DNA of 64,000 nt from Rhizobium leguminosarum (GCF_004123835.1 NZ_MZMU01000012.1:682001-746000), one strand, 5' to 3'. Counted from the first letter of the stretch, positions 24,930 to 34,765 are shown. Translations and numbers: made by a program. Notes: generated by a model from the sequence alone, not told the origin.

Positions 24930-25113
24930 AGGTATCGGGCCGTATCGGGAATATTCCTGCGCAGTGCGAGATTTAGCCTTTCCGGCCGGATGCAACGGGC
25001 GTATTCAGCCAGTGCGCGGCTTTCCATGTCCGCGCTCCTCCGCGCGGCAGATCTCCGATCGGCTTCCTTCCCGTTTTCCTGCCGCGTCATCCTGAATTTT
25101 CATTGGCAGATCG

Positions 25114-26559
25114 ATGACCACGGCAGAGACGAGCGAGAATGGGCAAGAGGCGGCAGGCGGCCGCCAGGCGAAGATCGTGGCACTGGTCGTTGCCGTTTCC
25201 TTCTTCATGCAGATCCTCGACGGCACGATCGTCACCACCTCGCTGCCGCAGATGGCGGCAAGCTTTAACGTGCAGCCGGTATCGATGAGCATTGGCATCA
25301 CCGTCTACATGCTGACGATGGCCGCCTTCATTCCGCTGTCGGGCTGGCTCGGCGATCGGTTCGGCGCGCGCCGCATCTTCCTGATGTCGATCGCCGTCTT
25401 CACCGGCGCCTCGCTGTTCTGCGGGCTGTCCGGCAGCCTTGCGGAATTCGTGCTGTGGCGCGCCGTGCAGGGGGTGGGCAGCGCACTGATGACGCCCGTC
25501 GGGCGTATCATCGTGCTGAGGAATGCCCGCAAGTCGGAACTGGTCCAGGCGATCGCGCTGATCACCTGGCCGGCGCTGACGGCGCCGGTGATCGGCCCGG
25601 TGCTCGGCGGCTTCATCACGACCTATGCCAGCTGGCACTGGAACTTCCTCATCAATATCCCGATCGGCATCCTCGGCATCGCGCTGGTGCTGCGTTTCGT
25701 GCCGGAGCAGCGCGAGACCAATCCCGGCCGGCTGGATCTCCTGGGCTTCGTGCTCAGCGCCGCCGGGCTGACCTTCCTGCTCGCCGCTCTCGAACTCTCG
25801 GTCAAATGGGACGGCGGGCTTTTGCCCATCACATCAATGCTGGCGGCGGGCATCGTGCTGTCAGTCATGGCGACGCGGCATTTCCTCGCCGTCGACAATC
25901 CGCTGCTCGATCTTTCGGCCTTCCGCATCCAGACCTTCTCGATGTCGACGCTGTCGGCGGGCACGGCCTGCCGAATGGCGATCAATGCGACACCGTTCCT
26001 GCTGCCTCTGCTGTTCCAGCTCGGCTTCGGCCTGAGCTCGATTGCCGCCGGCACCTATCTGCTCGTCTATTTCCTCGGCAATTTCAGCATGAAGGCGGTG
26101 ACGACGCCGCTGCTGCGCTTCTTCGGCTTTCGCACGGTGCTTGGGGTCAACGGGTTGATCGCAGCGCTTTCGATCGTCGGCTGCGGTTTCCTCTCGCCGG
26201 AGACGCCGCCGTTTTTCATCCACGCGCTGCTTTTCCTCGCCGGCCTGTCGCGGTCGATGGAATTCACCGCTTTGAACACGCTCGCCTTCGCCGATATCGG
26301 CCCGGCGCAGCGAAGCTCGGCCTCGACGCTGTCGAGCATGCTGCAGCAGGTATCGATGCTGCTCGGCGTGGCGGTGGCGGCGGCCGTGCTCAACATCGCC
26401 TCGGCTCTCAGGGGTGCCGACAATCCCGTCCTTGCCGATTTCCGCTGGGCTTTCGTCGTGGTCGGGGCGATCGGGGTCGGCTCGTCGCTGCGCTTCCTGC
26501 AGTTGCCGGCAGAGGCGGGGGCCGAAGTATCCGGTCATCGGAAATTCCAGAAAAATTAG
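25114..26559 (+). CDS. MFS multidrug exporter, DHA2 (EmrB/QacA) type
   Basis: This 481-aa membrane protein has about 14 hydrophobic spans, the count typical of the DHA2 group. Recognisable motifs are FFMQILDGTIVTTSLPQMAA in span 1, motif A GWLGDRFGARRIF between spans 2 and 3, motif B-like LWRAVQGVGSALMTPVGR and motif C-like PALTAPVIGPVLGGFIT in span 5. Proton-driven export of toxic compounds is expected. No periplasmic adaptor gene is next to it, so it may act alone like MdtD. It is divergent from the transporter/Dha operon across the 680-bp region. Confidence 0.9.
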   Translation: MTTAETSENGQEAAGGRQAKIVALVVAVSFFMQILDGTIVTTSLPQMAASFNVQPVSMSIGITVYMLTMAAFIPLSGWLGDRFGARRIFLMSIAVFTGASLFCGLSGSLAEFVLWRAVQGVGSALMTPVGRIIVLRNARKSELVQAIALITWPALTAPVIGPVLGGFITTYASWHWNFLINIPIGILGIALVLRFVPEQRETNPGRLDLLGFVLSAAGLTFLLAALELSVKWDGGLLPITSMLAAGIVLSVMATRHFLAVDNPLLDLSAFRIQTFSMSTLSAGTACRMAINATPFLLPLLFQLGFGLSSIAAGTYLLVYFLGNFSMKAVTTPLLRFFGFRTVLGVNGLIAALSIVGCGFLSPETPPFFIHALLFLAGLSRSMEFTALNTLAFADIGPAQRSSASTLSSMLQQVSMLLGVAVAAAVLNIASALRGADNPVLADFRWAFVVVGAIGVGSSLRFLQLPAEAGAEVSGHRKFQKN

Positions 26560-26837
26560 CTTATTCACGGAACCAATCGAGCCGCTCGGCGTTCATGCAT
26601 CTCATTTCAGGTTTTTCGTTTCCCCATCTCCTTCAACGACTTCCATAGGGATCCTCCCACGCCAGGGTCATGTTCTGAAAATGCCGGCTTCCCGACATCC
26701 TCCTTCCGCGCCGCCTGCGACAAGAGCGAAGGATAACCGCTGTTTACCCCATGCGGCCAATGCAATACGACATTGCCATGCGGACGACTCGGACGCTTGC
26801 GGGCGGTCGTCGCTGCGAGAGAACGCCGGGAGACCGA

Positions 26838-27902
26838 ATGAGCAATTCTAGCGGCGATGCGGATGCCCTGATCCACATCCTCTATATCGACGACGACGAG
26901 GGGCTTGCCCTCCTGATGCAGAAGAACCTGCGTCGGCGCGGCTTTTCGGTCGAGTGGGCCGAGAGCGGCGCTGCCGGCCTTGCAAGACTTGGCGAAGGCG
27001 GTATCGACGCCGTTGTGCTCGATCATGTCCTGGCTGGCGAGACCGGCCTCGACATTTTGCCCAGCATTACGGCGATGCCGGATCATCCCCCGATCATCTA
27101 TGCGACAGGTTCGGACGATACCAGCATCGCGGTCGCGGCGCTGAAGGCCGGCGCCGACGATTACATGCTGAAGGGGATCTCAGCCGATTATTTCGACCTG
27201 CTCGCCGCCGCCCTCGAACAGGCGTTGGAGCGGACGCGTTTTCGCCGCGAGACGGTGCAGGCGCAGGAGGTGATCCGCCAGCAGCGCGACCTTGCCGAAA
27301 TGCTGCTGGCCGAAGTCAATCACCGCATCGCCAACAGCCTCGGCCTCGTCGGTGCGCTGATCCGCATGCAATCCTCGATGACCACGGATCAGGTTGCGAT
27401 CGACGCGCTGCACGAAACGCAGATGCGCATCAACGCCATCGCCAGCGTGCACCGCCGGCTCTATACCAACCGGCAGGTCGGCTCGGTGCAGGTCGATGAA
27501 TATCTGAACAGCCTGCTCACCGAACTCGAAACCTCGATGCGCGACGACAAGCGGCCGCACCGGATCGTCCTCACCGCGCAGCCGGTCAATCTGGCGACCG
27601 ACAAGGTGATCACGCTCGGGCTGATCGTCAGCGAACTCGTCACCAATGCTTTCAAATATGCCTATTCGGACAACGTGCCGGGCGAGATCCGTGTCATCGT
27701 CGACCAGACGGATGGGGCATTGCGCGTCATCGTCGAGGATGACGGCGCCGGTTTCGACCCGTCGAGCCCGGCCAGGGGAACCGGCCTCGGCACGCGCATT
27801 CTGACGGCCATGGCGGCGAGTCTGAAGTCGGATTTCGCCTATGACCCCGGCCACGACGGAACCAAGGCGACGCTGGTGTTTTCGTTGCATGAGGGGAAGT
27901 AG
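26838..27902 (+). CDS. Receiver plus HWE/HisKA_2-type histidine kinase
   Basis: The 354-aa soluble protein begins with a receiver domain: IHILYIDDDEGLALLMQ acidic pair, phospho-acceptor Asp in AVVLDHVLAGETGLD, and the conserved lysine in YMLKGIS. A helical linker leads to a HisKA_2-type dimerisation region with the phospho-histidine in LLAEVNHRIANSLGLVGALI. The HATPase follows (SELVTNAFKYAY, VEDDGAGFDP, GTGLGTRIL). This layout fits a response-regulated kinase of the general stress or phyllosphere type common in alphaproteobacteria. The ATG at 26838 has GGGAG upstream. No cognate regulator is adjacent. Confidence 0.88.
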   Translation: MSNSSGDADALIHILYIDDDEGLALLMQKNLRRRGFSVEWAESGAAGLARLGEGGIDAVVLDHVLAGETGLDILPSITAMPDHPPIIYATGSDDTSIAVAALKAGADDYMLKGISADYFDLLAAALEQALERTRFRRETVQAQEVIRQQRDLAEMLLAEVNHRIANSLGLVGALIRMQSSMTTDQVAIDALHETQMRINAIASVHRRLYTNRQVGSVQVDEYLNSLLTELETSMRDDKRPHRIVLTAQPVNLATDKVITLGLIVSELVTNAFKYAYSDNVPGEIRVIVDQTDGALRVIVEDDGAGFDPSSPARGTGLGTRILTAMAASLKSDFAYDPGHDGTKATLVFSLHEGK

Positions 27903-27929
27903 GTAAGTGTGAAGGGCAATGGGAAGGGA

Positions 27930-28067
27930 GTGCCGTGCAGCCCCCTCATCCGGCTGCCGCCACCTTCTCCCCGCTGGGGAGAAGAGATTCGTGGCAACGT
28001 CTCGATTCCCTCTTCTCCCCAGCGGGGAGAAGGTGCCCGTAGGGCGGATGAGGGGGCCACTCGGCAC
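27930..28067. repeat. Long interrupted palindrome
   Basis: The outer arms GTGCCG/CGGCAC (27930-27935, 28062-28067), CCCCCTCATCCG/CGGATGAGGGGG (27941-27952, 28045-28056) and the inner CTTCTCCCC...GGGGAGAAG blocks on each side form a long hairpin with sub-hairpins. This is the style of a dispersed rhizobial palindromic element. It lies between the kinase stop and the DUF924 gene and may end the kinase transcript. Confidence 0.75.
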
Positions 28068-28134
28068 CCCTTATCCTATTTGTACAACAGCTTACCGAAA
28101 TAACATCAACAAACCAAACGCCAGGGGAGGAAAC

Positions 28135-28686
28135 ATGACGACGATCCGTACGCCGAAGGAGGTTTATGATTTCTGGTTCATCCGATGCGGCCGGGAGCTG
28201 TGGTTTCGCGCGACGCCGGAACTCGACGTGGAGATCCGCGAAGGCTTCCGCGATACCCATCTGGCTCTTGCCGCGGGTGTTGACGCCGAATGGCGGGGGG
28301 ATGCGGAGAGCCGGCTGGCGGCTGTCATCGTGCTCGACCAGTTTCCCCGCAACATCTATCGCGGCACGGCGCTTGCCGTTGCGACCGATGGGCTGGCACT
28401 TCGGGAAGCCAAGCTCGCGCTTGCATCGGGCGCCGATCAGGCGGTCGAGGCCGCATGCCGTACCTTTTTCTACATGCCCTTCGAACATGCCGAGGACCTT
28501 GGGGAGCAGGAGCGATCGGTGGAACTGTTCGGCGCGCTCGGCGATGCGGAATATCTCGATTATGCGATCCGCCACCGCGACGTGATTGCCGCCTACGGCC
28601 GCTTTCCGCACCGCAATGCCATGCTCGGACGCGAGTCGACGGCTGAGGAATGCGACTATCTCTCCCGGCCCGATGCCGGTTTCTGA
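28135..28686 (+). CDS. DUF924 family protein
   Basis: The 183-aa product has the DUF924 (TPR-like helical) signature: a first helix pair with VYDFWF, then WFRATPELDVEIREGF, VIVLDQFPRNIYRGTALAVA, FFYMPFEHAEDLGEQERSVE and the closing HRDVIAAYGRFPHRNAMLGR. Family function is not established; members are small soluble helical proteins. The start is clear: ATG at 28135 preceded by GGGGAGGAAAC. It follows a long palindrome. Confidence 0.9.
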   Translation: MTTIRTPKEVYDFWFIRCGRELWFRATPELDVEIREGFRDTHLALAAGVDAEWRGDAESRLAAVIVLDQFPRNIYRGTALAVATDGLALREAKLALASGADQAVEAACRTFFYMPFEHAEDLGEQERSVELFGALGDAEYLDYAIRHRDVIAAYGRFPHRNAMLGRESTAEECDYLSRPDAGF

Positions 28687-28778
28687 GGGTTTCCAGCGAG
28701 CTTCCGCCTTTCTGTCGCCTTTCTTTACTAAGACAAGCTGGCATTCTATTCCGACGACAACCTTTCCCGGAGGCGCTT

Positions 28779-31325
28779 TTGCGGCTGAGACCGATCCTGC
28801 TTCGCACCATTCTTCTGCTGACGCTGGCGGTCGCCGGCGCGCATTTCAAGGGTGCTGCGGCCTTCGCGCAGGAGCCGCAGGCGGCGGCGCAGGCACCGGC
28901 GGCGGCGCAGGCGCCGCTCGCCGATATGCCGTTTGACCAGGCGACAAAGGAAATCGACAAGGCGAAGGTCCAGCTGACGGCGCTTCAGGACGGCGTCAAG
29001 CAAAATGCCGACAATGACGATGCCTTGGTCGGGCTTGCGACCAAGGCCGACGAGCTCAGCCGCGCCGTCATCACCATATCGGTCAATCTCAGGCCGCGTT
29101 TCGACCAGATCAAGAACCGGCTTGCCGAGATCGGCGATCCGCCGAAGGACGGGCAGCCGCCTGAAGCCGAGATCGTCACCCAGGAGCGCAACGCGCTCGC
29201 CGCCGAACGCGCGCAGATCAACGCGCTGACGGGCGATGCCGAAAACCTCTCGATCACGGTGACGAAGCTCGTCAACGAGATCACCGAGATGCGGCGGCGG
29301 CTGTTTGCCGATACGCTGCTCAGGCGCACCGAGATTTCGGTCTCGGTGCTCGACGATGCCGGCAGCGCCTTCGTGCACGAGGCCAGCGAATTCTCGCACG
29401 CTCTGTCGAGCTGGGCCACCTTCGTTTGGAAATTCAAGCGTTTCCCAATGTTTGCCGCGATCTTCCTGTCGCTCGCCTCGGCGCTGATCCTACTCTCCGG
29501 CAGTTACCGGCTGTTCGGCTCCTACCTGCGCCGCGACGAGGCTGTCGAGAATCCGTCCTATATCGGCCGGCTGTCGATCGCCTTCTGGTCGACGTTGATC
29601 CGCACGCTGGCGCTCTCGGTGCTGCTCGTCACTTCGTTCTTTTTCCTTAACGGGTTCAATGTGCTGAGGCCCGATATCGCGCCTGTCATTGGCGCCCTGT
29701 TCGGGGCGATCGGGCTTGTCTATTTCGTCGGCCGCTTCGTCAACGCCATCTTCGCGCCGCGCGAACCGCGCTGGCGGCTCGTGCGGCTTTCCAATCTCGG
29801 CGCGCGCTCGATCGGCTACTGCCTGCTGGCGATGGCGATCGTCAACGCGCTCGATTATCTGTTCGGCACGATCGGCGAGGCGATGGGCTCGCCGCTGGTC
29901 CTGACCGTGGTCAGAAGCCTGATTGCTGCGCTGATCATCGGCCTGATCCTGATCGCGGTCTCCTTCGGCAGACCGATGCTGGCGAAGAACGGCGATCCCG
30001 ATGCGCCGGGAAGGCATTGGCCTCGCGGCATGGCGATCATCCTGCGGGTCGTCGGCGCCGGCCTCATCCTCACAGCGCTCACGGGTTATGTCGGGCTCGC
30101 GCGCTTCGTCGCCACGCAGCTCATCATCACCGGCGCGCTGGTCGCCACCATGTATGTCGGCCTGCTCTCCGGCAAGGCGATATCAAGGCAGGAAAGCTTC
30201 GGCGATACCTTCTTCGCAAGCTTCCTGACGCGCCGCTTCAAGCTCGGGCCGGTGGCGATCGATCAGGCTGGCCTGCTCGTCGGCCTTGCCATCTATGCGG
30301 TGGCGCTTCTCGTCGGCATCCCGCTGATCCTGCTGCTCTGGGGCTTCCATGTGCAGGATCTGCAGATTCTTGCCTATCGGCTGTTCACCGAGGTCAGGCT
30401 CGGCGGTATCAGCATCTCGCTGCTCGGCATCTGCACGGGCATTCTCTTGTTTGCCGGCGTCTACCTGCTGACGCGCTGGCTGCAGCGCTGGCTCGATGGC
30501 AATGTGATGGCCAGAAGCCATGTCGATCTTGGCGTGCGCAATTCGGTCAAGACGGGCATCGGCTATCTCGGCGTCGGCATAGCGGCGATCATCGGCGTTT
30601 CGGCGGCCGGCATCGACCTGTCGAGCTTCGCGCTCGTCGCTTCTGCACTTTCGGTCGGTATCGGTTTCGGTCTCCAGAACATCGTCTCCAACTTCGTCTC
30701 CGGCCTGATCCTGCTCGTCGAACGGCCGTTCAAGGTCGGCGACCATGTCGTTTCCGGCACGGCCGAAGGCATCGTTAAACGCATTTCGGTGCGCGCCACC
30801 GAGATCGAGACCTTCCGCAAGCAGTCGATCATCGTGCCGAATTCTGATTTGATCAACGGCCTCGTCGGCAACTGGACGCACCGCAACAAGATCGGCCGCT
30901 CGGAAATCCCGGTTTCCGTCGCCTACAACGCCGATCCGCAGCAGGTGATGGACATCCTGCTGGAACTGACGGCCAAGGTTCCGCTCGTCATGCGCAATCC
31001 GGAGCCGCATGTCGAATTCCTGCGCTTCGGCCCCTATTCGCTGGATTTCGAGCTGCGCTTCTTCCTCGCCGACATGGGTGACGGCATGGCGGTGCGCAAC
31101 AATCTCAGGATCGAGATCCTCAAGCGCTTCAAGGCCGAGGGCATCGAGATCCCGCTGCCACAGACCGACCTTACCATCCATCGGGAGGCTCGTCCCGCGC
31201 TTGCCGATGCGGGCAGGGATCAACCCAACGAGCAGGAAAACTCGGCGGACACGCACATGGAGGAGGAAGAGCTGCCGGTGCGGCAATTGCGCAGCAAGAC
31301 GGCAGACGGCAATCGGAAAGGCTGA
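28779..31325 (+). CDS. Large mechanosensitive channel, MscS family with DUF3772-type periplasmic domain
   Basis: This 848-aa protein has a signal peptide (TILLLTLAVAGAHFKGAAA), a periplasmic alpha-helical segment (about residues 35-200), some ten membrane spans and a C-terminal MscS core. The pore/vestibule signature GFGLQNIVSNFVSGLILLVE then RPFKVGDHVV is intact. It should gate on membrane tension during osmotic downshock. I prefer a TTG start at 28779 with CGGAGG upstream; an earlier in-frame ATG would bury the signal peptide. The acidic C-terminal tail after the MscS domain is low complexity. Confidence 0.88.
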   Translation: MRLRPILLRTILLLTLAVAGAHFKGAAAFAQEPQAAAQAPAAAQAPLADMPFDQATKEIDKAKVQLTALQDGVKQNADNDDALVGLATKADELSRAVITISVNLRPRFDQIKNRLAEIGDPPKDGQPPEAEIVTQERNALAAERAQINALTGDAENLSITVTKLVNEITEMRRRLFADTLLRRTEISVSVLDDAGSAFVHEASEFSHALSSWATFVWKFKRFPMFAAIFLSLASALILLSGSYRLFGSYLRRDEAVENPSYIGRLSIAFWSTLIRTLALSVLLVTSFFFLNGFNVLRPDIAPVIGALFGAIGLVYFVGRFVNAIFAPREPRWRLVRLSNLGARSIGYCLLAMAIVNALDYLFGTIGEAMGSPLVLTVVRSLIAALIIGLILIAVSFGRPMLAKNGDPDAPGRHWPRGMAIILRVVGAGLILTALTGYVGLARFVATQLIITGALVATMYVGLLSGKAISRQESFGDTFFASFLTRRFKLGPVAIDQAGLLVGLAIYAVALLVGIPLILLLWGFHVQDLQILAYRLFTEVRLGGISISLLGICTGILLFAGVYLLTRWLQRWLDGNVMARSHVDLGVRNSVKTGIGYLGVGIAAIIGVSAAGIDLSSFALVASALSVGIGFGLQNIVSNFVSGLILLVERPFKVGDHVVSGTAEGIVKRISVRATEIETFRKQSIIVPNSDLINGLVGNWTHRNKIGRSEIPVSVAYNADPQQVMDILLELTAKVPLVMRNPEPHVEFLRFGPYSLDFELRFFLADMGDGMAVRNNLRIEILKRFKAEGIEIPLPQTDLTIHREARPALADAGRDQPNEQENSADTHMEEEELPVRQLRSKTADGNRKG

Positions 31326-31437
31326 ACGGGTCATTCAGCCATCATTCACAGCTATATGTGCATGATCTCCACTATCGGGATCGCTGCCGGGGGCAGCACC
31401 GATCGTTCGAGGGGAGGGCGCGCCAGCGCCGCCGCAC

Positions 31438-31704
31438 ATGATGGCAAGGTTTGCCGCCGTTCTGCTTATCCCGCTGCTTGCCGCACCCGCGGCTGAAGCG
31501 GCATCCATCACCAACACCGACCCAGCCGCCGTCGTGCTCGTCATCACCGAGGGCGGCCAACGCGCCGAGGTGGTGGTCGATGCCGGCGCTTCGGAAAACC
31601 TCTGTGCTTCCGGCTGCTTCATGACAACGCCCGACGGCGACCGCATCGGGCTCGACGGCGGCGAGACGGTCGACATCGTCAAGGGCTCGGCCGTCGTCAA
31701 GTAG
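31438..31704 (+). CDS. Small predicted periplasmic protein
   Basis: The 88-aa product begins with a signal peptide (ARFAAVLLIPLLAAPAAEAA), cleaved near residue 21. The remaining ~65 residues are beta-rich, with two cysteines four apart in ENLCASGCFMTTPDG, probably disulphide-bonded. I recall similar unnamed proteins in rhizobia but know no function. GAGGGGAGGG lies upstream at longer than usual spacing. It is convergent with the frameshifted MFS gene. Confidence 0.65.
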   Translation: MMARFAAVLLIPLLAAPAAEAASITNTDPAAVVLVITEGGQRAEVVVDAGASENLCASGCFMTTPDGDRIGLDGGETVDIVKGSAVVK

Positions 31705-31725
31705 CGCCTGTCCTGATTAATGCGC

Positions 31726-32954
31726 TCAAGCTTCTCGGGGATTGGGAACAGTTTCCGGCCGGGCAACCGGGCGCGTCAGCCGCATAATGGCGAAGAATGC
31801 GGCAACGGCGACGGTGCTGAGCAATGCAGCGATCGACAGCGACCACGATACGCCGAGATTGCCCATCAGGAAGGCGAGCGCGAACGGCGCCATCGAGGAG
31901 ACGACGAGACGGACCGACATGATTTGTCCTTGCCGCCGGCCGTAGCCATCGCTTCCGAAGAGCGCGAGCGGCAAGGTTCCGTAGACGATGCTGTTAAGGC
32001 CCGAGCCGAGGCCGAAAACGACGGCGAAGACCAGCGCGCCGGGCACCGAGGGTGCGGTGGCGATGAGGATGACAAGGGCTGCCGGCAGCAGGATGGCGCA
32101 GATGATCGCCAGCATCACTTGCGACAAGCTCTCGCCAAAGACCATGTTGATGAGGCGGCTCAGCACTTGCGACGGGCCGAAGAGCGTTCCGACCACCACT
32201 GCCATGGCACCGAGGCCGAGTGCCGACATCACCGGCACCATGTGAACCAGAAGTGCCGAGTTCACGAAGCTTTCCAAAGCAAAGCCGATCACCATCAGGA
32301 TAAAGGCCGGCCTGCGCACCGACGGCGGAAGGCTCGGCTCGACGCGTTTTGCGGCCACCTCTCCGGTCCGTTTCCTGGTTTCGCTGACCCCATGGGAGAG
32401 CCAGGCATGAATGGGAAGGCAGACCACTAGATTGAGCGCGGCGAAGATCAGATAGACGTTCTGCCATGAAAGATGCGCGTGCAGTGCCGTGGTGATCGGC
32501 CAGAAGATGGTCGAGGCGAAGCCGGCGATCAGGGTCAGATAAGTGATGCTGCGCTGGGCGACGCGCGGTCTGATCTGCACGAGCAGGGCGAAGGCGGCGC
32601 CATATTGCACCAGGTTCGAGGCGATCTCGATGCCGATCAATGCCGCGACGAAAGCGATCTTTCCCGGCGCGAAGGCGCAGGCGACGAGGGCAGCGGCGGC
32701 AATCGCCGAGCCTGATGTCATGATCCTGCCTGCGCCGAAGCGATCGATCCACGTGCCGATGAGAGGTGCGGCAAGACCGCCGATCGGAGGGCCGCGGAGA
32801 GCGCGCCGAAGATCCATTCCGATGACCAACCCAGATCACGGGCCATGTCGGGGGCGAGGATGCTGAAGCTGTAATAGAGCGATCCATATCCGATGATCTG
32901 CGTGAGCCCGAGCGCGGCAATGGCCGCTACCGGCGGTCGTTCGGTGCTTGTCAT
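31726..32954 (-). pseudogene. MFS transporter of the arsenic operon, frameshifted
   Basis: The gene begins MTSTERPPVAAIAALGLTQ with span-1 sequence IIGYGSLYYSFSILAPDMAR and reaches IFGALSAAL, then continues in the next frame with GGLAAPLIGTWIDRFGAGRI, motif A of the same MFS family. The frame switch is near 32783-32790 and fits loss of one base (CTC-CGATCGGCGG). About 350 further residues run to a normal end at 31726. Its start overlaps the arsH stop (4 bp), so it was the last operon gene, probably for arsenical export. It is either a real null allele or a base-call error. Confidence 0.75.
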
Positions 32955-33676
32955 AGGGATCTGAGGCTCACGCGCTGTTCGAGCTTTTCGGCTTCTTCCT
33001 TCCGCTCGCTGTAGCGGTCGGTCAGATAGTTCGAGGCATCACGGGTCAGCAGCGTGAACTTCACCAGTTCCTCGCAGACGTCGACGACGCGGTCGTAATA
33101 GGATGAGGGTTTCATACGGCCGTCCGCGTCGAATTCCTGAAAAGCTTTAGCGATAGAGGACTGATTGGGAATTGTGATCATCCGCATCCAGCGGCCAAGC
33201 ACGCGGAGCTGGCCTACCGCATTGAAGGACTGGGAACCGCCGGAGACCTGCATCACCGCCAGCGTCTTGCCTTGCGTCGGCCGGACCGAGCCGACCGACA
33301 ATGGAATCCAGTCGATCTGCGCTTTCATGATGCCGCTCATTGCGCCATGCCGTTCAGGGCTGACCCACACCTGGCCTTCCGACCATGCAGACAATTCACG
33401 CAGCTCTTGGACCTTTGGGTGGCTCGCCGGTTCCGCGTCGGGCAGCGGCAGACCTTCCGGATTGAAGATCCGCACTTCGCACCCAAAATATTCGAGCAGC
33501 CGCGCGGCCTCCTGCGCGAGCAGGCGGCTGTAGGACACCGCCCGCAGGGAGCCGTAAAGGATCAGGATGCGCGGTTTGTGCGTCGAGAACGCCGGCCTGA
33601 GTGCATCCATATCCGGTTGACGCAGATGTTCCGGGGATGCTGCGGGCAGATCAGACAATGCGTTTGCCTTCGGCAT
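32951..33676 (-). CDS. arsH: ArsH, NADPH-dependent FMN reductase
   Basis: ArsH enzymes oxidise trivalent organoarsenicals and reduce other electron acceptors. The 241-aa protein contains RILILYGSLRAVSYSRLLAQ, the FMN phosphate-binding loop, and the ArsH-specific VSPERHGAMSGIMKAQIDWI and GKTLAVMQVSGGSQSFNAVG. The ATG at 33676 lies inside the 3' end of the glutaredoxin-type arsC (25-bp overlap), and the stop overlaps the start of the MFS gene. The order matches the arsR-aqpS-arsC-arsH operon known in Sinorhizobium meliloti. Confidence 0.93.
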   Translation of the reverse strand: MPKANALSDLPAASPEHLRQPDMDALRPAFSTHKPRILILYGSLRAVSYSRLLAQEAARLLEYFGCEVRIFNPEGLPLPDAEPASHPKVQELRELSAWSEGQVWVSPERHGAMSGIMKAQIDWIPLSVGSVRPTQGKTLAVMQVSGGSQSFNAVGQLRVLGRWMRMITIPNQSSIAKAFQEFDADGRMKPSSYYDRVVDVCEELVKFTLLTRDASNYLTDRYSERKEEAEKLEQRVSLRSL

Positions 33677-34073
33677 CGAGCACCTTTTCGCCATCTTCCT
33701 TGGTGAAGGCGCCCTTGTACGTTTCCGGCAGGATTTCGAGGACAAGTTCCGACGGTCGCGACAGGCGCGTACCGAGAGGGGTGACGACGAAAGGCCGGTT
33801 GATCAGGATCGGATCTTTTAGCATCGCGTCGAGAAGCTGATCGTCGCTTAGATCGGGATTGTCGAGGCCGAGTTCGGCGTAAGGTGTATCCTTCTGGCGA
33901 ATGGCATCGCGCACGGTCAGGCCGGCATCGGCAATCATCTTGCCCAGTTCGTGACGCGACGGCGGGTTTTCCACGTATTCGATGATGGTCGGTTCGATGC
34001 CGGCATTGCGGATCATCGCCAGCGTGTTGCGGGAGGTGCCGCAGGCAGGGTTGTGATAGATGGTGACGTTCAT
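33651..34073 (-). CDS. arsC: Arsenate reductase, glutaredoxin-dependent ArsC
   Basis: This 140-aa ArsC reduces arsenate to arsenite with glutathione/glutaredoxin. Catalytic Cys11 is in IYHNPACGTSRNTL; the arsenate-binding arginine region INRPFVVTPLGTRLSRP is intact. The family length of about 140 aa fits exactly. It overlaps the aqpS stop at ATGA and arsH at its 3' end. It is the second arsenate reductase of the operon; the other belongs to the unrelated low-molecular-weight phosphatase fold, so two electron-donor systems are covered. Confidence 0.95.
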   Translation of the reverse strand: MNVTIYHNPACGTSRNTLAMIRNAGIEPTIIEYVENPPSRHELGKMIADAGLTVRDAIRQKDTPYAELGLDNPDLSDDQLLDAMLKDPILINRPFVVTPLGTRLSRPSELVLEILPETYKGAFTKEDGEKVLDAEGKRIV

Positions 34074-34765
34074 AGCTTTGCCTCTGACGACAGGGTTGAA
34101 GACGCGCCTGGCTGCAGCAGCCAGGTGAACAGGAAAAGGGCTGCGACCGCGCCTGATATTTCGGCGATCCAGAAGCCTGGCAGATCGACCGGGCGGATGC
34201 CGGAGAAGGTGTCGGTCAGCGAGCGGGCCAAAGCGACGGCCGGATTGGCGAAGGAGGTAGAGGCGGTGAACCAGTAGGCGGCAGTGATATAGAGCCCGAC
34301 CAGCCACGGCACCGCCTTCTGCTCGAACTTGATGCCGGCGAGGATCACCGCCACCAGCCCGAAGGTCGCAATACCTTCGGAAAACCATTGCGCGCCACCA
34401 GTGCGAACCTTGCTTGACAGCTCGATCAGCGGCAGGTCGAACATCAGGTGGGCGGCGATCGTGCCAATCACGCCGCCGGTAAACTGCGCTACGACATATC
34501 CGCCGAGGTCGCGTCTCGCCAGCGTGCGCGACATTGCGAAGATCAGCGAGACTGCCGGATTGAAGTGGGCACCGGAGATCGGCCCGAGAATGGTGATCAG
34601 CACCACCAGGATGGCGCCGGTCGCCAGCGTGTTGCCGAGCAGGGCAAGCCCCACATCCTGCGTCAGCGATGTCGCCATGATGCCGGACCCGACGACGGTC
34701 GCGACCAGCATAGCGGTGCCGAGGGCTTCAGCGACCAGACGGCGCGGCAGATCGAACGACGCCAT
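34070..34765 (-). CDS. aqpS: AqpS-type aquaglyceroporin
   Basis: This 231-aa MIP-family channel has six spans and two NPA half-helices: GAHFNPAVSL (Asn69) and SFANPAVALARSL. In S. meliloti, AqpS lets arsenite formed by ArsC flow out down its gradient, replacing the ArsB pump. The ATG at 34765 overlaps the TGA of the upstream phosphatase-type reductase (TGATG), and the 3' end overlaps arsC, so translation is coupled throughout. No ArsB or Acr3 pump is in the operon, strengthening the AqpS-type role. Confidence 0.95.
   Translation of the reverse strand: MASFDLPRRLVAEALGTAMLVATVVGSGIMATSLTQDVGLALLGNTLATGAILVVLITILGPISGAHFNPAVSLIFAMSRTLARRDLGGYVVAQFTGGVIGTIAAHLMFDLPLIELSSKVRTGGAQWFSEGIATFGLVAVILAGIKFEQKAVPWLVGLYITAAYWFTASTSFANPAVALARSLTDTFSGIRPVDLPGFWIAEISGAVAALFLFTWLLQPGASSTLSSEAKL

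Larger units (their letters stand above)
24434..25113. other. 680-bp divergent intergenic region
   Basis: No protein gene is convincing here. It holds the likely control region of the transporter/Dha operon (ATGTTTA motifs, 24524-24565), a strong plus-strand intrinsic terminator (24763-24790), and two 50-bp palindromes (24817-24866 and 24880-24929). Between about 24586 and 24762 are several short stems, for example GCGACAGGTGTCGC at 24588-24601. The remaining 180 bp lead to the MFS gene. Confidence 0.5.

Noticed and set aside
24878..25090. Minus-strand 70-codon frame ending in the dispersed palindrome.
   Set aside because: Its last third is the repeat itself and no conserved protein is evident; an artefact of the repeat is more likely.
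27930..28067. Possible CRISPR-like repeat because GGGGAGAAG-type blocks recur.
   Set aside because: The blocks are inverted arms of one palindrome, not spaced direct repeats.
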